64,000 bases of DNA from RYN-230 sp963814645 (GTDB lineage Bacteria; Actinomycetota; Actinomycetes; Streptosporangiales; Streptosporangiaceae): positions 186,001 to 250,000 of the forward strand of contig CAWFDX010000004.1 in the NCBI GenBank assembly GCA_963814645.1. Reading direction: 5' to 3'. The position numbers and the translations under genes are program-made. The notes under the pieces were generated by a model, which saw only the letters and a program-made list of their open reading frames with translations, was not told the origin of the DNA and made no database searches. Positions 25,604 to 34,391 of this stretch are shown in pieces (the first letter of the stretch is position 1; each line of letters starts with the position of its first letter).

Positions 25604-25743
25604 TGTGGATAACGCTGTGGAATTCCTGGGGAGATTGCGGAGAGCCACTGTGGATATAGCGGGGGATGGTGGTGGATTTCGCCGCCTGGCGGCGATGTGA
25701 CCGCTCCCGACCAGGTAATACTCCATGCACTGGCTGTGGATAA
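25604..25743. promoter_or_regulatory. Cluster of DnaA-box-like sites
   Basis: TGTGGATAA, the reverse of the DnaA box TTATCCACA, occurs exactly at 25604-25612 and 25735-25743. An 8/9 match TGTGGATAT is at 25649-25657, and weaker ones at 25616-25624 and 25671-25679. All are in the same orientation. dnaA and dnaN are not here, so this is not the usual oriC setting. A DnaA-titrating or regulatory site is possible. Confidence 0.55.
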
Positions 25744-25820
25744 CAGACAATTTCCGGCGCCGCCGGTGAAGGGTGATTACCACGCTCCGCACACGGCTGG
25801 CCGGATATCGGTCGTTGTGG

Positions 25821-27281
25821 TTAGTCCGCGGGACCGCCTGGATCGGCATCGGGGCCGTCGTCGTCCGGCTTGGCCGAGTCGTCATCCGGCTTGTCGGCAC
25901 CGGTGTCGGCGTCCGCTTCGACCGCCTCGATCTCCTGGTCCAGGCTGGACATGTCCAGTTCGGCCGGGCCGGCCACGAATCCGGCCGGGTCGTCCAGGTC
26001 CTCGGCGGTCGGCAGCAGGTCGGGATGCGACCACACCGCATCCCGGCCGGCCACGCCGCGGACGTCGGTGAGTTGCTGCCACAACGCCGCCGCCTCGCGC
26101 AGCCGGCGCGGCCGGAGTTCGAGGCCGACCAGGGTGGCGAACGTCTGCTCGGCCGGCCCGCCAGTGGCGCGCCGCCGCCGGATGGCCTCGGCCAGCGCCC
26201 CGGCCTGCGGCAGGCGGCCGGTGGCGGCCGCGCTGACCACGGTGGCCACCCAGCCCTCGACCAGCGCCAGCAGGGTCTCCAGCCGGGACAGCGCGGCCTT
26301 CTGCTGCGGCGTGTCCTCGGGCTGGAACAGGGTGGCGTCGGCCAGCGCGTCGCGCAGCGCCTCCGGGTTGGACGGGTCGATCTGCGGCATGGCGTCGCGC
26401 AGCGCCGAGGTGTCCACGGTGATACCCCGGGCGTAGTCCTCGACCGCGGCCAGCAGCCGGGAACGCAGCCACGGGACGTGTGCGAACAGCCGGTGGTGCG
26501 CGGTCTCACGGAGGGCCAGGAAGATGCGGATCTCGTCCGCATCGACGGACAGCCCCTCGCTGAAGTCGGCGACGTTCGACGGGAGCAGCGCGGCCACGCC
26601 CTCCGGGCCGAGTGGCAGGCCGACATCGGTGGAGCTGACCACCTCGCGAGCCAGCGCGCCGACCGCGGCGCCGGTCTGGCCGCCGACCATCATGCCGCCG
26701 ATCCGGCGCATCATCGCGCCCAGGCCGCCCATGCCGCCCAGCGCGCCCAGGCCACCCATGCCCCCGACCGCCTGCAGCGCCTGGTTCAGCTCGCCGGGCA
26801 ATTCACCGCCCTCGCCCGGATCCATGGACAGCATGCCGCCCATCGCGTCGACCGCCTTGTCGGCGATCGGATCGCACAGCTTGGACCAGACCGGCAGGGT
26901 AGCCTCGACCCACTCCGACCGGCTCCAGGCCTGCGCGCTGCGCACCCCGCTGGGGAACGAAGTCACCTCGTCCAGCCACAAGTCGGCCAGCCGGATCGCC
27001 TCGACGACCTTCTGCCGGTCACTGTCCAGCACGCTCGGGTCGCCCTCGGCGGCGACCGTGTGCCGGGCGACGTTTTTGGCCAGATCCCAGTTGACTGGGC
27101 CGCCCTGCCAGGACATCAGGTCGGCGAACTGGCGCAACGCGTCGGCGAACTGCTGCGGGTCTCCGAACGGGTTATCCGGGCCCGGCGGCTGTCCGGAGCC
27201 GCCCGAGCCACCGGAACCGCCCTGATCACCAGAGCCCCCGGAACGATCTGGCACGCCAAAGCCGAAGGGAGGATCAGCCAT
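25821..27281 (-). CDS. DUF2342 zinc-metalloprotease-like protein
   Basis: Matches the DUF2342 family, sometimes listed as F420-biosynthesis-associated or zinc-dependent metalloprotease-like. Family landmarks are PVNWDLAKNVARHTVA, RLADLWLDEVTSFPSG, WVEATLPVWSKLCDP, a Gly/Met-rich loop (GGMGGLGALGGMGGLGAMM) and LRETAHHRLFAHVPWLRSR, where the histidines and Glu are the proposed metal site. The N-terminus is a Gly/Ser linker and the C-terminus an acidic tail (DADTGADKPDDDSAKPDDDG). It has the same neighbours as Mycobacterium Rv3195. Actual protease activity is not established as far as I know. Start ATG 27281. Confidence 0.85.
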   Translation of the reverse strand: MADPPFGFGVPDRSGGSGDQGGSGGSGGSGQPPGPDNPFGDPQQFADALRQFADLMSWQGGPVNWDLAKNVARHTVAAEGDPSVLDSDRQKVVEAIRLADLWLDEVTSFPSGVRSAQAWSRSEWVEATLPVWSKLCDPIADKAVDAMGGMLSMDPGEGGELPGELNQALQAVGGMGGLGALGGMGGLGAMMRRIGGMMVGGQTGAAVGALAREVVSSTDVGLPLGPEGVAALLPSNVADFSEGLSVDADEIRIFLALRETAHHRLFAHVPWLRSRLLAAVEDYARGITVDTSALRDAMPQIDPSNPEALRDALADATLFQPEDTPQQKAALSRLETLLALVEGWVATVVSAAATGRLPQAGALAEAIRRRRATGGPAEQTFATLVGLELRPRRLREAAALWQQLTDVRGVAGRDAVWSHPDLLPTAEDLDDPAGFVAGPAELDMSSLDQEIEAVEADADTGADKPDDDSAKPDDDGPDADPGGPAD

Positions 27282-27346
27282 CTCCGCGACCTCTCAGGCA
27301 GGATGGAAGGGTCACATCCGCCACGTTATCCCGGGAGCGGCACACG

Positions 27347-28597
27347 TTGAGCACTGCACAGGCCCAGGTTCGCCGCAAGCGCACCGAGCCGGGGCCGCGT
27401 ACCGGCCGCGGTAACCGGGCTGGTAGCGGCGACGCGCCCGGGGCTGATCGCCGTGCGCGGCCGCCCGTCGAGCCACCCACCGAGCCTTCCAGCGAGGCCG
27501 TTCAGCCAGCCGCCGGGCGGGCCCAGCCCGCCGGGCGCGGCCCGGTGGTGGCCATCACCGGCGCGGCCCGCGGGCTCGGCCATGCCCTGGCGCTGCGGCT
27601 GGCCGCGTCGCCGGCCGCCCGCCGGGTGATCGCGATCGATGACCACCGGGGCGACGTCGTCGGGGTGACCTGGCGGCTGGCCGACGTCCGCGACCCGGCG
27701 CTGGCCTGGCTGACCGGCGTGGACGTGCTGGTGCACACCGACGTGGACATGTCGGCGGACACCGAGCACCGGGCCCGGCGGGCGTTCAACGTGCGGGCCG
27801 CACAGACCGTGCTGACCGCGGCGGCGGCCGGCCGGGTCGGCCGGGTGATCCTGGTGACCAGCGCCATGGTGTACGGGGCTGACCCGGACAACCCGGTGCC
27901 GCTGCCCGAGGACGCGCCGCTGGGCCTGGACCACGACGGCAGCGTGGCCGGCGACCTGCTGGAGATCGAGCACCTGGCGCGGCGCTCGCCACGCTCGCAC
28001 CCGGGCATGGCCATCACCGTGGTGCGGCCCGCCGCGCTGGTCGGCGAAGGGGTGGACACCCTGATCACCCGGCATTTCGAGGCGCCACGGCTGCTCACCG
28101 TGAAGGGCTGCGCGCCGCGCTGGCAGTTCTGCCACATCGAGGATCTGGTCTCCGCGCTCGAACTGGCGGTGACCGGCGCCATCTCCGGCGCGTTCGCGGT
28201 CGGCTGCGACGGCTGGCTGGAGCAGGACGAGGTGGAGGAGCTCAGCGGGCTGCGCCGGGTCGAGCTGCCGGCCGGGCTGACGTTCGGCACCGTGCAGCGG
28301 CTGCACCGGATCGGCATCACCCCCGCGCCCGTCTCCGACCTGCGCTACATGGTGTACCCGTGGGTGGTGGACTGCCGGGCGCTGCGCGAGGCCGGCTGGC
28401 GGCCGTCCTATGACAACGCGACCGCGCTCGGGGTGCTGCTCAAGCAGGTGGCCGGGCACCATGCCGTGGCGGGCCGCCGGCTGCCCCGGAAGGAAGCGAC
28501 GATCACCGCGGCCGGCGCGGCGGCCGGCGCGACGGTCGCCGTCATCGGCACCGCGGCCATCGTGCGCGCGGCGCGGCGCCGCAAGCGCGGCAGCTGA
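27347..28597 (+). CDS. NAD-dependent epimerase/dehydratase-like SDR protein
   Basis: 416 residues. After a basic, proline-rich N-terminal tail of about 65 residues comes the Rossmann motif VVAITGAARGLGHALALRL, then DVLVHTDVDMS and LVTSAMVYGADPDNPVPLPE. The usual YxxxK catalytic pair is not clear: the position after the Ser-containing strand reads GDLLEIEHLARRS. It may bind nucleotide without normal SDR catalysis. A hydrophobic segment near the C-terminus (AAGATVAVIGTAAIV) followed by RAARRRKRGS could be a membrane anchor. TTG 27347 with GGGAG upstream is the start. It is divergent from the DUF2342 gene. Confidence 0.72.
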   Translation: MSTAQAQVRRKRTEPGPRTGRGNRAGSGDAPGADRRARPPVEPPTEPSSEAVQPAAGRAQPAGRGPVVAITGAARGLGHALALRLAASPAARRVIAIDDHRGDVVGVTWRLADVRDPALAWLTGVDVLVHTDVDMSADTEHRARRAFNVRAAQTVLTAAAAGRVGRVILVTSAMVYGADPDNPVPLPEDAPLGLDHDGSVAGDLLEIEHLARRSPRSHPGMAITVVRPAALVGEGVDTLITRHFEAPRLLTVKGCAPRWQFCHIEDLVSALELAVTGAISGAFAVGCDGWLEQDEVEELSGLRRVELPAGLTFGTVQRLHRIGITPAPVSDLRYMVYPWVVDCRALREAGWRPSYDNATALGVLLKQVAGHHAVAGRRLPRKEATITAAGAAAGATVAVIGTAAIVRAARRRKRGS

Positions 28598-28666
28598 CCC
28601 CAGCCGCGAGCACGGCAGCTGACCCAGCCGGACCGGGCTTCCAGGTTGAGGCGCTACCTTGGCTCC

Positions 28667-29089
28667 GTGACAGAGATCCGGCTGGCCGAGGTGCGCGATG
28701 TCCCGCTGTCCGTGGACGAGGTGCACAGTGCCGTGTCAGACCCCGCGGCGGGCGGGATCGTCCTGTTCACCGGCACGGTCCGGGACCACGACGGGGGCCG
28801 TGACGTGCGCCACCTGTCCTACTCCGCGCACCCGTCGGCGGCCGCGCAGCTCCGCCAGGTGTGCGAGAAGGTGGCCGCGGACCACCCGGTGACCGCTATC
28901 GCCGCAGTGCACCGGACCGGCGACCTGGAAATTGGCGACCTGGCCGTTGTGGTGGCGGTGTCCAGCCCGCACCGTGCCGAGGCGTTCGCCGCCTGCCGGG
29001 CCCTGATCGACGAGCTCAAACAGAGCGTCCCGGTCTGGAAGCACCAGGTATTCGGCGACGGCGAGAGCGAATGGGTCAACAGTGCGTAG
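28667..29089 (+). CDS. moaE: Molybdopterin synthase catalytic subunit
   Basis: MoaE converts cyclic pyranopterin monophosphate to molybdopterin using sulfur from MoaD thiocarboxylate. Family features are GGIVLFTGTVRDHDGGRDV, LSYSAHPSAAAQL, VHRTGDLEIGDLAVVVAVSS, HRAEAFAACRALIDELK and the C-terminal active-site stretch VPVWKHQVFGDG with its lysine. About 140 residues, the usual size. MoaD is not adjacent. GTG 28667 is chosen because it leads straight into the domain; TTG 28646 gives a slightly longer form. Confidence 0.92.
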   Translation: MTEIRLAEVRDVPLSVDEVHSAVSDPAAGGIVLFTGTVRDHDGGRDVRHLSYSAHPSAAAQLRQVCEKVAADHPVTAIAAVHRTGDLEIGDLAVVVAVSSPHRAEAFAACRALIDELKQSVPVWKHQVFGDGESEWVNSA

Positions 29090-29099
29090 TCTTCCCCCC

Positions 29100-30131
29100 A
29101 TGTCCCGCCGCACCGTCACCCTGCTGGTGGCCGGAATCGGGGTGGTGGCGGCGGCCCTCGCCGCGGCCCTGCTGCCGGTTCCGTACGTGATCCTCAGCCC
29201 CGGCCCGACGCTGAACACGCTGGGGCGCACCTCAGGCGGCCCGCTGATCACCGTCAGCGGGCATCAGACGTACCCGACCGACGGGCACCTCAACCTGGTC
29301 ACCGTGTCCTTCCTGGGCGGCCCGGGCGACGGCTTCAACGTGTTCACCGCGCTGCGCGCCTGGCTGACTCCGCACGACGCGGTCGTCCCGGAGCAGGAAC
29401 TCTTCCCGACCGGGCAGTCTGAGCAGCAGGTCGAGCGGCAGGACACGCTGCAGATGGTCGGCTCGCAGCAGGACGCCGAGGCGGCCGCGCTGTGCGTGCT
29501 GAACATCCACTTCACCACGCTGGACACGGTCACCCAGACCGAGAAGGGGATGCCCGCCGCCGCGGCCCTCAAGCCCGGTGACCAGATCACGGCGGTGGAC
29601 GGCACGCCGATCGGCTGCAGCCACGACACCGGCACGCTGATCCGCGAGCACCCGCCGGGCAGCCAGGTCACGCTGACCGTGCTGCGCAACGGGCGTACCC
29701 AGCACGTCACGCTGAAGACGGCTAACGTGCAGGGGCATTCGGTGATCGGGGTGTACCTGACCGAGAACTTCCGGTTCCCGTTCACCATCAAGATCAAGGT
29801 GGGCGATATCGGCGGCCCGAGCGCGGGCATGATGTTCGCGCTCGGCATCGTGGACAAGCTGACGCCGGCCAGCCTGACCGGCGGGAAGTTCATCGCGGGC
29901 ACCGGCGAGATCTCGGCCAATGGCGCGGTCTCGCCGATCGGCGGTATCCAGCAGAAGATGGCGGGGGCCCGGGCAGCCGGCGCGACCTGGTTCCTCACCC
30001 CGGCCTCGAACTGCGCGGACACCAGCGGGGCGGTGCCCGCTGGGCTGCACCTGGCCAAGGTGTCCACGCTGCGCCAGGCGCTGAACGATCTCGCCGCGAT
30101 CAAAGCAGGACGCAGCGTTCCAGGCTGCTGA
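29100..30131 (+). CDS. YlbL-type PDZ / Lon-like serine protease, membrane-anchored
   Basis: One N-terminal membrane segment (VTLLVAGIGVVAAALAAALL) places the rest outside the cytoplasm. A PDZ domain follows (GMPAAAALKPGDQITAVDGT). The C-terminal Lon-type S16 domain has the Ser nucleophile in IGGPSAGMMFALGIVD and the Lys in GGIQQKMAGARAAGA, the Ser-Lys dyad. This is the Rv3194c/YlbL family. It precedes the UPF0182 gene by 45 bases, as in Mycobacterium. ATG 29100 is preferred; GTG 29082 overlaps the moaE stop. Confidence 0.87.
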   Translation: MSRRTVTLLVAGIGVVAAALAAALLPVPYVILSPGPTLNTLGRTSGGPLITVSGHQTYPTDGHLNLVTVSFLGGPGDGFNVFTALRAWLTPHDAVVPEQELFPTGQSEQQVERQDTLQMVGSQQDAEAAALCVLNIHFTTLDTVTQTEKGMPAAAALKPGDQITAVDGTPIGCSHDTGTLIREHPPGSQVTLTVLRNGRTQHVTLKTANVQGHSVIGVYLTENFRFPFTIKIKVGDIGGPSAGMMFALGIVDKLTPASLTGGKFIAGTGEISANGAVSPIGGIQQKMAGARAAGATWFLTPASNCADTSGAVPAGLHLAKVSTLRQALNDLAAIKAGRSVPGC

Positions 30132-30176
30132 CGGAGCGGCCGACGCGCCGCGCGGGACCGATGTGAGGGGGAGTGC

Positions 30177-33074
30177 GTGAGCTTCCGGCCACCCGGACCG
30201 GCCAGGCCGCCGGGCCGCCCTGCGCTGGCCCAGGTCCGCTGGCCGCGGCTGGTGCTGCCGGTCATCGCCTGCCTGATCGGCTTCATCGTGCTGGTCGCCA
30301 TCGTGGCCGGCATCTGGACCGACTGGCTGTGGTTCAGCGCCGTGCACTACACCTCGGTGTTCGGCACCACCTACGGCACCCGATGGGCGATGTTCTTCAT
30401 CGCCGGGCTGTTCATGGCCCTGATCACCGGGGCCAACGCGGTGCTCGCCTACCGGCTGCGGCCGATCTACCGGCCGGTGCCCACGCCGGCCGGCGACTCA
30501 GGCGCGGCCGGGGACAGCTACCGGCTGGCCATCGATCCGCACCGGCGGCTGCTGCTCGGCGTGCTGCTCGCCGTGATCGGGGTGATCTCCGGCGTCGCCG
30601 CGGCCGGCTCCTGGCGGACCTGGCTGCTGTTCATCAACCAGGTGCCGTTCCACGTCAGGGATCCCCAGTTCCACCTGGACCTGTCGTTCTTCGTCTTCAC
30701 CTACCCGTTCATCCGGCTGGTGCTGAGCTACCTGTTCTGGGCCGTGCTGCTGTCGCTGGTGCTGGCCGTGCTGGTGCACTACCTGTACGGCGGGCTGCGC
30801 ATGCAGGGCCGGCGCCCCCGGGTGACGGTGGCCACCCAGGCCCACCTGTTCGTGCTGTTCGGGTCGTTCGTCCTGCTCAAGGCCATCGCCTACTGGGTCG
30901 ACCGGTACGGGATCGATTTCTCCCAGCGCGGGGCGGTGACCACCGGGGCGTCCTACACCGACGTGAACGCGGTGCTGCCGGCCAAGACCGTGCTCGCGGT
31001 GATCGCCGTCATCTGCGCGCTGCTGTTCTTCGCCGGGGCGGCCCGGCGCAGCGCCATGCTGCCGGCCGTCGGGTTCGGCCTGCTGGTGCTGTCCGCCATC
31101 CTGATCGGCGGGCTCTACCCGGCCATCATCCAGCAGTTCGTGGTCAAGCCGAACGAGCTGGCCAAGGAGACCCCGTACATCCAGCGCGAGATCGACAGCA
31201 CCCGGCAGGCCTACGGGATCACCTCGGCCACGGTCAGCGTGCACGGGTACCCGGCCACCGCCGACACCTCGAACTCGTCCCAGCTGGCCAGCGAGGTCAG
31301 CGGGCTGCAGGGACTGCGGCTGCTCGACCCGGACGTGGTGTCCCAGACGTTCCAGCAGCTGCAGCAGATCAAGAGCTACTACCAGTTCCCCAGCAACCTG
31401 GCCATGGACCGGTACCTGCTGCCCGGCGATGGCTCGCTGCCGCAGGACACCGTGGTCGCGGTGCGCGGCATGGGCGGCCCGCCGCCCGGCCAGGGCAACT
31501 GGATCAACAGCCACCTGGTCTACACGCACGGCTTCGGCGTCGTCGCGGCCACCGCCAACACCGTGCAGAGCGACGGCAACCCGTCGTTCGTGGAGAGCCA
31601 GATCCCACCCACCGGGCAGCTCACGCTGCGCCAGCCCCGGGTGTACTTCGGCCAGCAGCAGAACACCTACGCGATCGTCGGCGGCCCGGCCGGCGGGCAC
31701 CAGGAGGAACTCGACTACCCGTCGGACGGCGGCCAGCAGAACAACACCTACCGCGGCGGTGGCGGGGTCAGCGTCGGCTCGCCGCTGAACCGGCTGCTCT
31801 ACGCGATCAAGTTCCGCGAGCTGAACATCCTGCTGTCCGGGGCGATCAACAGCGACTCGAAGATCCTCTACGACCAGCAGCCGCTGGCCCGGGTGGCCAA
31901 GGTCGCGCCGTTCCTCACCCTGGACGGCGAGAGCTACCCGGTAGTGGCCAACGGGCAGATCTACTGGGTGGTGGACGGGTACACCACCACCGACCTGTAC
32001 CCCTACTCGCAGCGGGTCAGCCTGGCCCAGGCCACCTCGACCAGCGACGCGCCAGGCGGCTCGGTGGCTGGGCAGCAGATCGGCCAGCTCAACTACATCC
32101 GCAACTCGGTCAAGGCCGTGGTGAACGCGTACACCGGCGCGGTCACCCTGTACGCGTGGGACCCGCAGGATCCGATCCTGCAGACCTGGATGCGGGCGTT
32201 CCCCGGCGTCATCAAGCCGAAGCAGGACATCCCCAGCTACCTGACGCCGCACCTGCGCTACCCGCCGGACCTGTTCGAGGTGCAGCGGCAGGTGCTGGCC
32301 CAGTACCACGTGCTGTCCGCACAGTCCTTCTACGGCGGGCAGAACTTCTGGGCGGTGCCCAACGCGCCCAGCGACAGCCAGGCCAGCCAGCCGCCGTACT
32401 ACCAGACGATGACCATGCCCGGGACGGACACCCAGTTCTCGCTGACCTCGTCACTGGTCCAGCGCGGCCGCCAGAACATGGCCGCGTACCTGGCCGTGGA
32501 CAGCGACCCGCAGTCGGCCGGTTACGGCAAAATCCAGGTTCTGCAGCTACCGCAGGACACCGCGATCCTCGGCCCGCAGCAGGTGCAGAGCACGTTCGAA
32601 TCCGACCCGGGCATCTCCTCACAGCTGTCGCTGTACCGGCAGAACGGGTCCAAGGTCATCGAGGGGGACCTGATCACGCTGCCGGTGGCCGGCGGCCTCA
32701 TCTACGAGGAGCCGTTCTACATCCAGGCGGCGGGCGCCGCGGGCAGCGCCAGCAGCGGCTCGTACCCGGTGCTGAAACGGATCGCGGTGTCGTTCGACGG
32801 CAACATCGGCTTCGGGCCGACCCTGCAGAACGCGCTCAGCCAGGTGATCCCCGGGCTGGGCTCCGGGACCTCGTCCGGCGGGTCGTCCGGGGGCGGCACC
32901 AGCACCGGTTCGGTCAGCGCGGCGGTGCGCAATTACCTGGCCCAGGCCGAGTCGGACTACGCTCAGGCACAGGCCGCGCTGAAGCACGGTGACCTGGGCA
33001 GCTACCAGAAGTACATAGCGAAGATGAAGACCGCACTTGACCAGGCTCAGCAAGCCGCCAAGCCGCACGGTTAA
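30177..33074 (+). CDS. UPF0182-family large membrane protein
   Basis: 965 residues, typical of UPF0182 (Rv3193c type). About seven N-terminal membrane spans (to residue about 310) include WTDWLWFSAVHYTSVFGTTY, then a long extracytoplasmic domain with NWINSHLVYTHGFGVVAATA, YFGQQQNTYAIVG, LNRLLYAIKFRELNILLSG and WMRAFPGVIKP. A Gly/Ser linker and a coiled helix (LAQAESDYAQAQAALKHGDL) end the protein. Function is unknown. GTG 30177 follows AGGGGGAG. It is the last gene of the mrx1-to-UPF0182 conserved block. Confidence 0.9.
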   Translation: MSFRPPGPARPPGRPALAQVRWPRLVLPVIACLIGFIVLVAIVAGIWTDWLWFSAVHYTSVFGTTYGTRWAMFFIAGLFMALITGANAVLAYRLRPIYRPVPTPAGDSGAAGDSYRLAIDPHRRLLLGVLLAVIGVISGVAAAGSWRTWLLFINQVPFHVRDPQFHLDLSFFVFTYPFIRLVLSYLFWAVLLSLVLAVLVHYLYGGLRMQGRRPRVTVATQAHLFVLFGSFVLLKAIAYWVDRYGIDFSQRGAVTTGASYTDVNAVLPAKTVLAVIAVICALLFFAGAARRSAMLPAVGFGLLVLSAILIGGLYPAIIQQFVVKPNELAKETPYIQREIDSTRQAYGITSATVSVHGYPATADTSNSSQLASEVSGLQGLRLLDPDVVSQTFQQLQQIKSYYQFPSNLAMDRYLLPGDGSLPQDTVVAVRGMGGPPPGQGNWINSHLVYTHGFGVVAATANTVQSDGNPSFVESQIPPTGQLTLRQPRVYFGQQQNTYAIVGGPAGGHQEELDYPSDGGQQNNTYRGGGGVSVGSPLNRLLYAIKFRELNILLSGAINSDSKILYDQQPLARVAKVAPFLTLDGESYPVVANGQIYWVVDGYTTTDLYPYSQRVSLAQATSTSDAPGGSVAGQQIGQLNYIRNSVKAVVNAYTGAVTLYAWDPQDPILQTWMRAFPGVIKPKQDIPSYLTPHLRYPPDLFEVQRQVLAQYHVLSAQSFYGGQNFWAVPNAPSDSQASQPPYYQTMTMPGTDTQFSLTSSLVQRGRQNMAAYLAVDSDPQSAGYGKIQVLQLPQDTAILGPQQVQSTFESDPGISSQLSLYRQNGSKVIEGDLITLPVAGGLIYEEPFYIQAAGAAGSASSGSYPVLKRIAVSFDGNIGFGPTLQNALSQVIPGLGSGTSSGGSSGGGTSTGSVSAAVRNYLAQAESDYAQAQAALKHGDLGSYQKYIAKMKTALDQAQQAAKPHG

Positions 33075-33243
33075 CCTGGTCTAGACCACGGTGTCCTGGG
33101 CGCCAGCTGGACATCGGTGGCGATGCTCACCGGCAGGTCAACGGAGGGCGTACGCTCGGTCGTGACGGGACTTCCAGCAATGCGGATTTGCCAGTTATCT
33201 GGCACCTCAGGCCCGCAGGCGGGGGGAAGGAGACAGACTGCTC

Positions 33244-34380
33244 GTGGCACCTCGGGTGCTGGTCGACGCCACCGCTGTGCCAGCGGACCGGGGCGCGCTC
33301 GGCCGTTACGTGGACGGGCTGATCACGGCACTCGGGGCTATCGGCGCCGACATCGCGGTCGCCTGCCAGCGGGCCGACGAGGAGCGCTACGGAAGGCTCG
33401 TCCCTGAGGCCACCGTGGTGGCCGGGCCGACCGCGATCGCGCACCGCCCGGCCCGGCTGGCCTGGGAGCAGACCGGCCTGCCGCTCGTCGCCCAGCAGGT
33501 CAACGCGGACGTGCTGCACTCCCCGCACTACACCATGCCGCTGCGGCCCGGGGTGCCCGTGGTGGTCACCATCCACGACCTGACGTTCTTCACCGAGCCG
33601 GACGCGCACAATGCGGTCACGGCCACGTTCTTCAAGTCCGCCATCCGCACCGCGGCCCGGCGGGCCACCCGGCTGATCGTGCCGTCCAAGGCGACCCGGG
33701 ACGAACTGGTCCGGGTGGTCGGCGCCGACCCGACCCGGATCGACGTCGCCTACCACGGCGTGGACCACACCGTGTTCCACCAGCCCAGCCCGGAACGGGT
33801 GCGCCAGGTGTCCGACCGGCTCGGCCTGCACGGCCGCCCCTACCTGGCCTACCTGGGCGGGCTGGAGCCGCGGAAGAACGTGCCCGCGCTGATCACCGGG
33901 TGGGCGGCCGCGGTGACCGACCTGACCGATCCACCCGCGCTGGTGCTGGCGGGCGGCAGCGGGTGGAGCGAGGAAGTAGACGAGGCGGTGGCCGCGGTGC
34001 CCGCGCACCTGCGCCTGGTCCGCCCCGGCTACCTGCGCTTCACCGACCTGCCCGGCTTCCTGGGCGGCGCGCTGGTGGTCGCGTTCCCGAGCCGCGGCGA
34101 GGGCTTCGGGCTGCCGGTGCTGGAGGCGATGGCCTGCGGCGCGCCGGTGCTCACCACGCACCGCACCTCACTGCCCGAGGTGGGCGGGGACGCGGTCGCC
34201 TACACCGAGCCGGACGCGGCCGACATCGAGGCCGGGCTGCGCGGGCTGCTGGCCGACCCGGCGCGCCGGGAGGCGCTCGGCGCGGCCGGACACGCCCGGT
34301 CGCTGGAATTCAGCTGGACCGCCTCGGCCGAGGCGCACATGGCCTCCTACCAGCGTGCGGCAGCGCAGCGCGGAGAGTAA
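33244..34380 (+). CDS. GT4-family glycosyltransferase (probable mannosyltransferase)
   Basis: GT-B fold, 378 residues. The N-terminal acceptor half has GALGRYVDGLITALGAIGAD and HDLTFFTEPDAHN. The C-terminal donor half has YLGGLEPRKNVPALITGW and the signature SRGEGFGLPVLEAMACGAPV, whose two glutamates bind the nucleotide sugar. It sits directly before a mannose-1-phosphate guanylyltransferase gene (11-base gap), so GDP-mannose is a reasonable donor. That is inference from context. Start GTG 33244 with GGAAGGAGA upstream. Confidence 0.86.
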   Translation: MAPRVLVDATAVPADRGALGRYVDGLITALGAIGADIAVACQRADEERYGRLVPEATVVAGPTAIAHRPARLAWEQTGLPLVAQQVNADVLHSPHYTMPLRPGVPVVVTIHDLTFFTEPDAHNAVTATFFKSAIRTAARRATRLIVPSKATRDELVRVVGADPTRIDVAYHGVDHTVFHQPSPERVRQVSDRLGLHGRPYLAYLGGLEPRKNVPALITGWAAAVTDLTDPPALVLAGGSGWSEEVDEAVAAVPAHLRLVRPGYLRFTDLPGFLGGALVVAFPSRGEGFGLPVLEAMACGAPVLTTHRTSLPEVGGDAVAYTEPDAADIEAGLRGLLADPARREALGAAGHARSLEFSWTASAEAHMASYQRAAAQRGE

Positions 34381-34391
34381 TCTCGCTGCTC

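Larger units (their letters stand above)
25213..25820. other. About 600 bp intergenic region with palindrome and DnaA boxes
   Basis: No frame here is convincing. The stretch holds a 46-base near-perfect palindrome (25332-25377), several TGTGGATAA sites (25604-25743) and a small GC palindrome (25679-25695). It lies between two minus-strand genes, so it is much longer than a promoter needs. Confidence 0.6.

Noticed and set aside
25604..25743. Chromosomal replication origin oriC
   Set aside because: No dnaA, dnaN or neighbouring origin genes, and only three good boxes; kept as a DnaA-box cluster instead.
30173..32992. 939-codon plus-strand frame
   Set aside because: Same strand but shifted against the UPF0182 gene, whose motifs and membrane spans are clear in the other frame.
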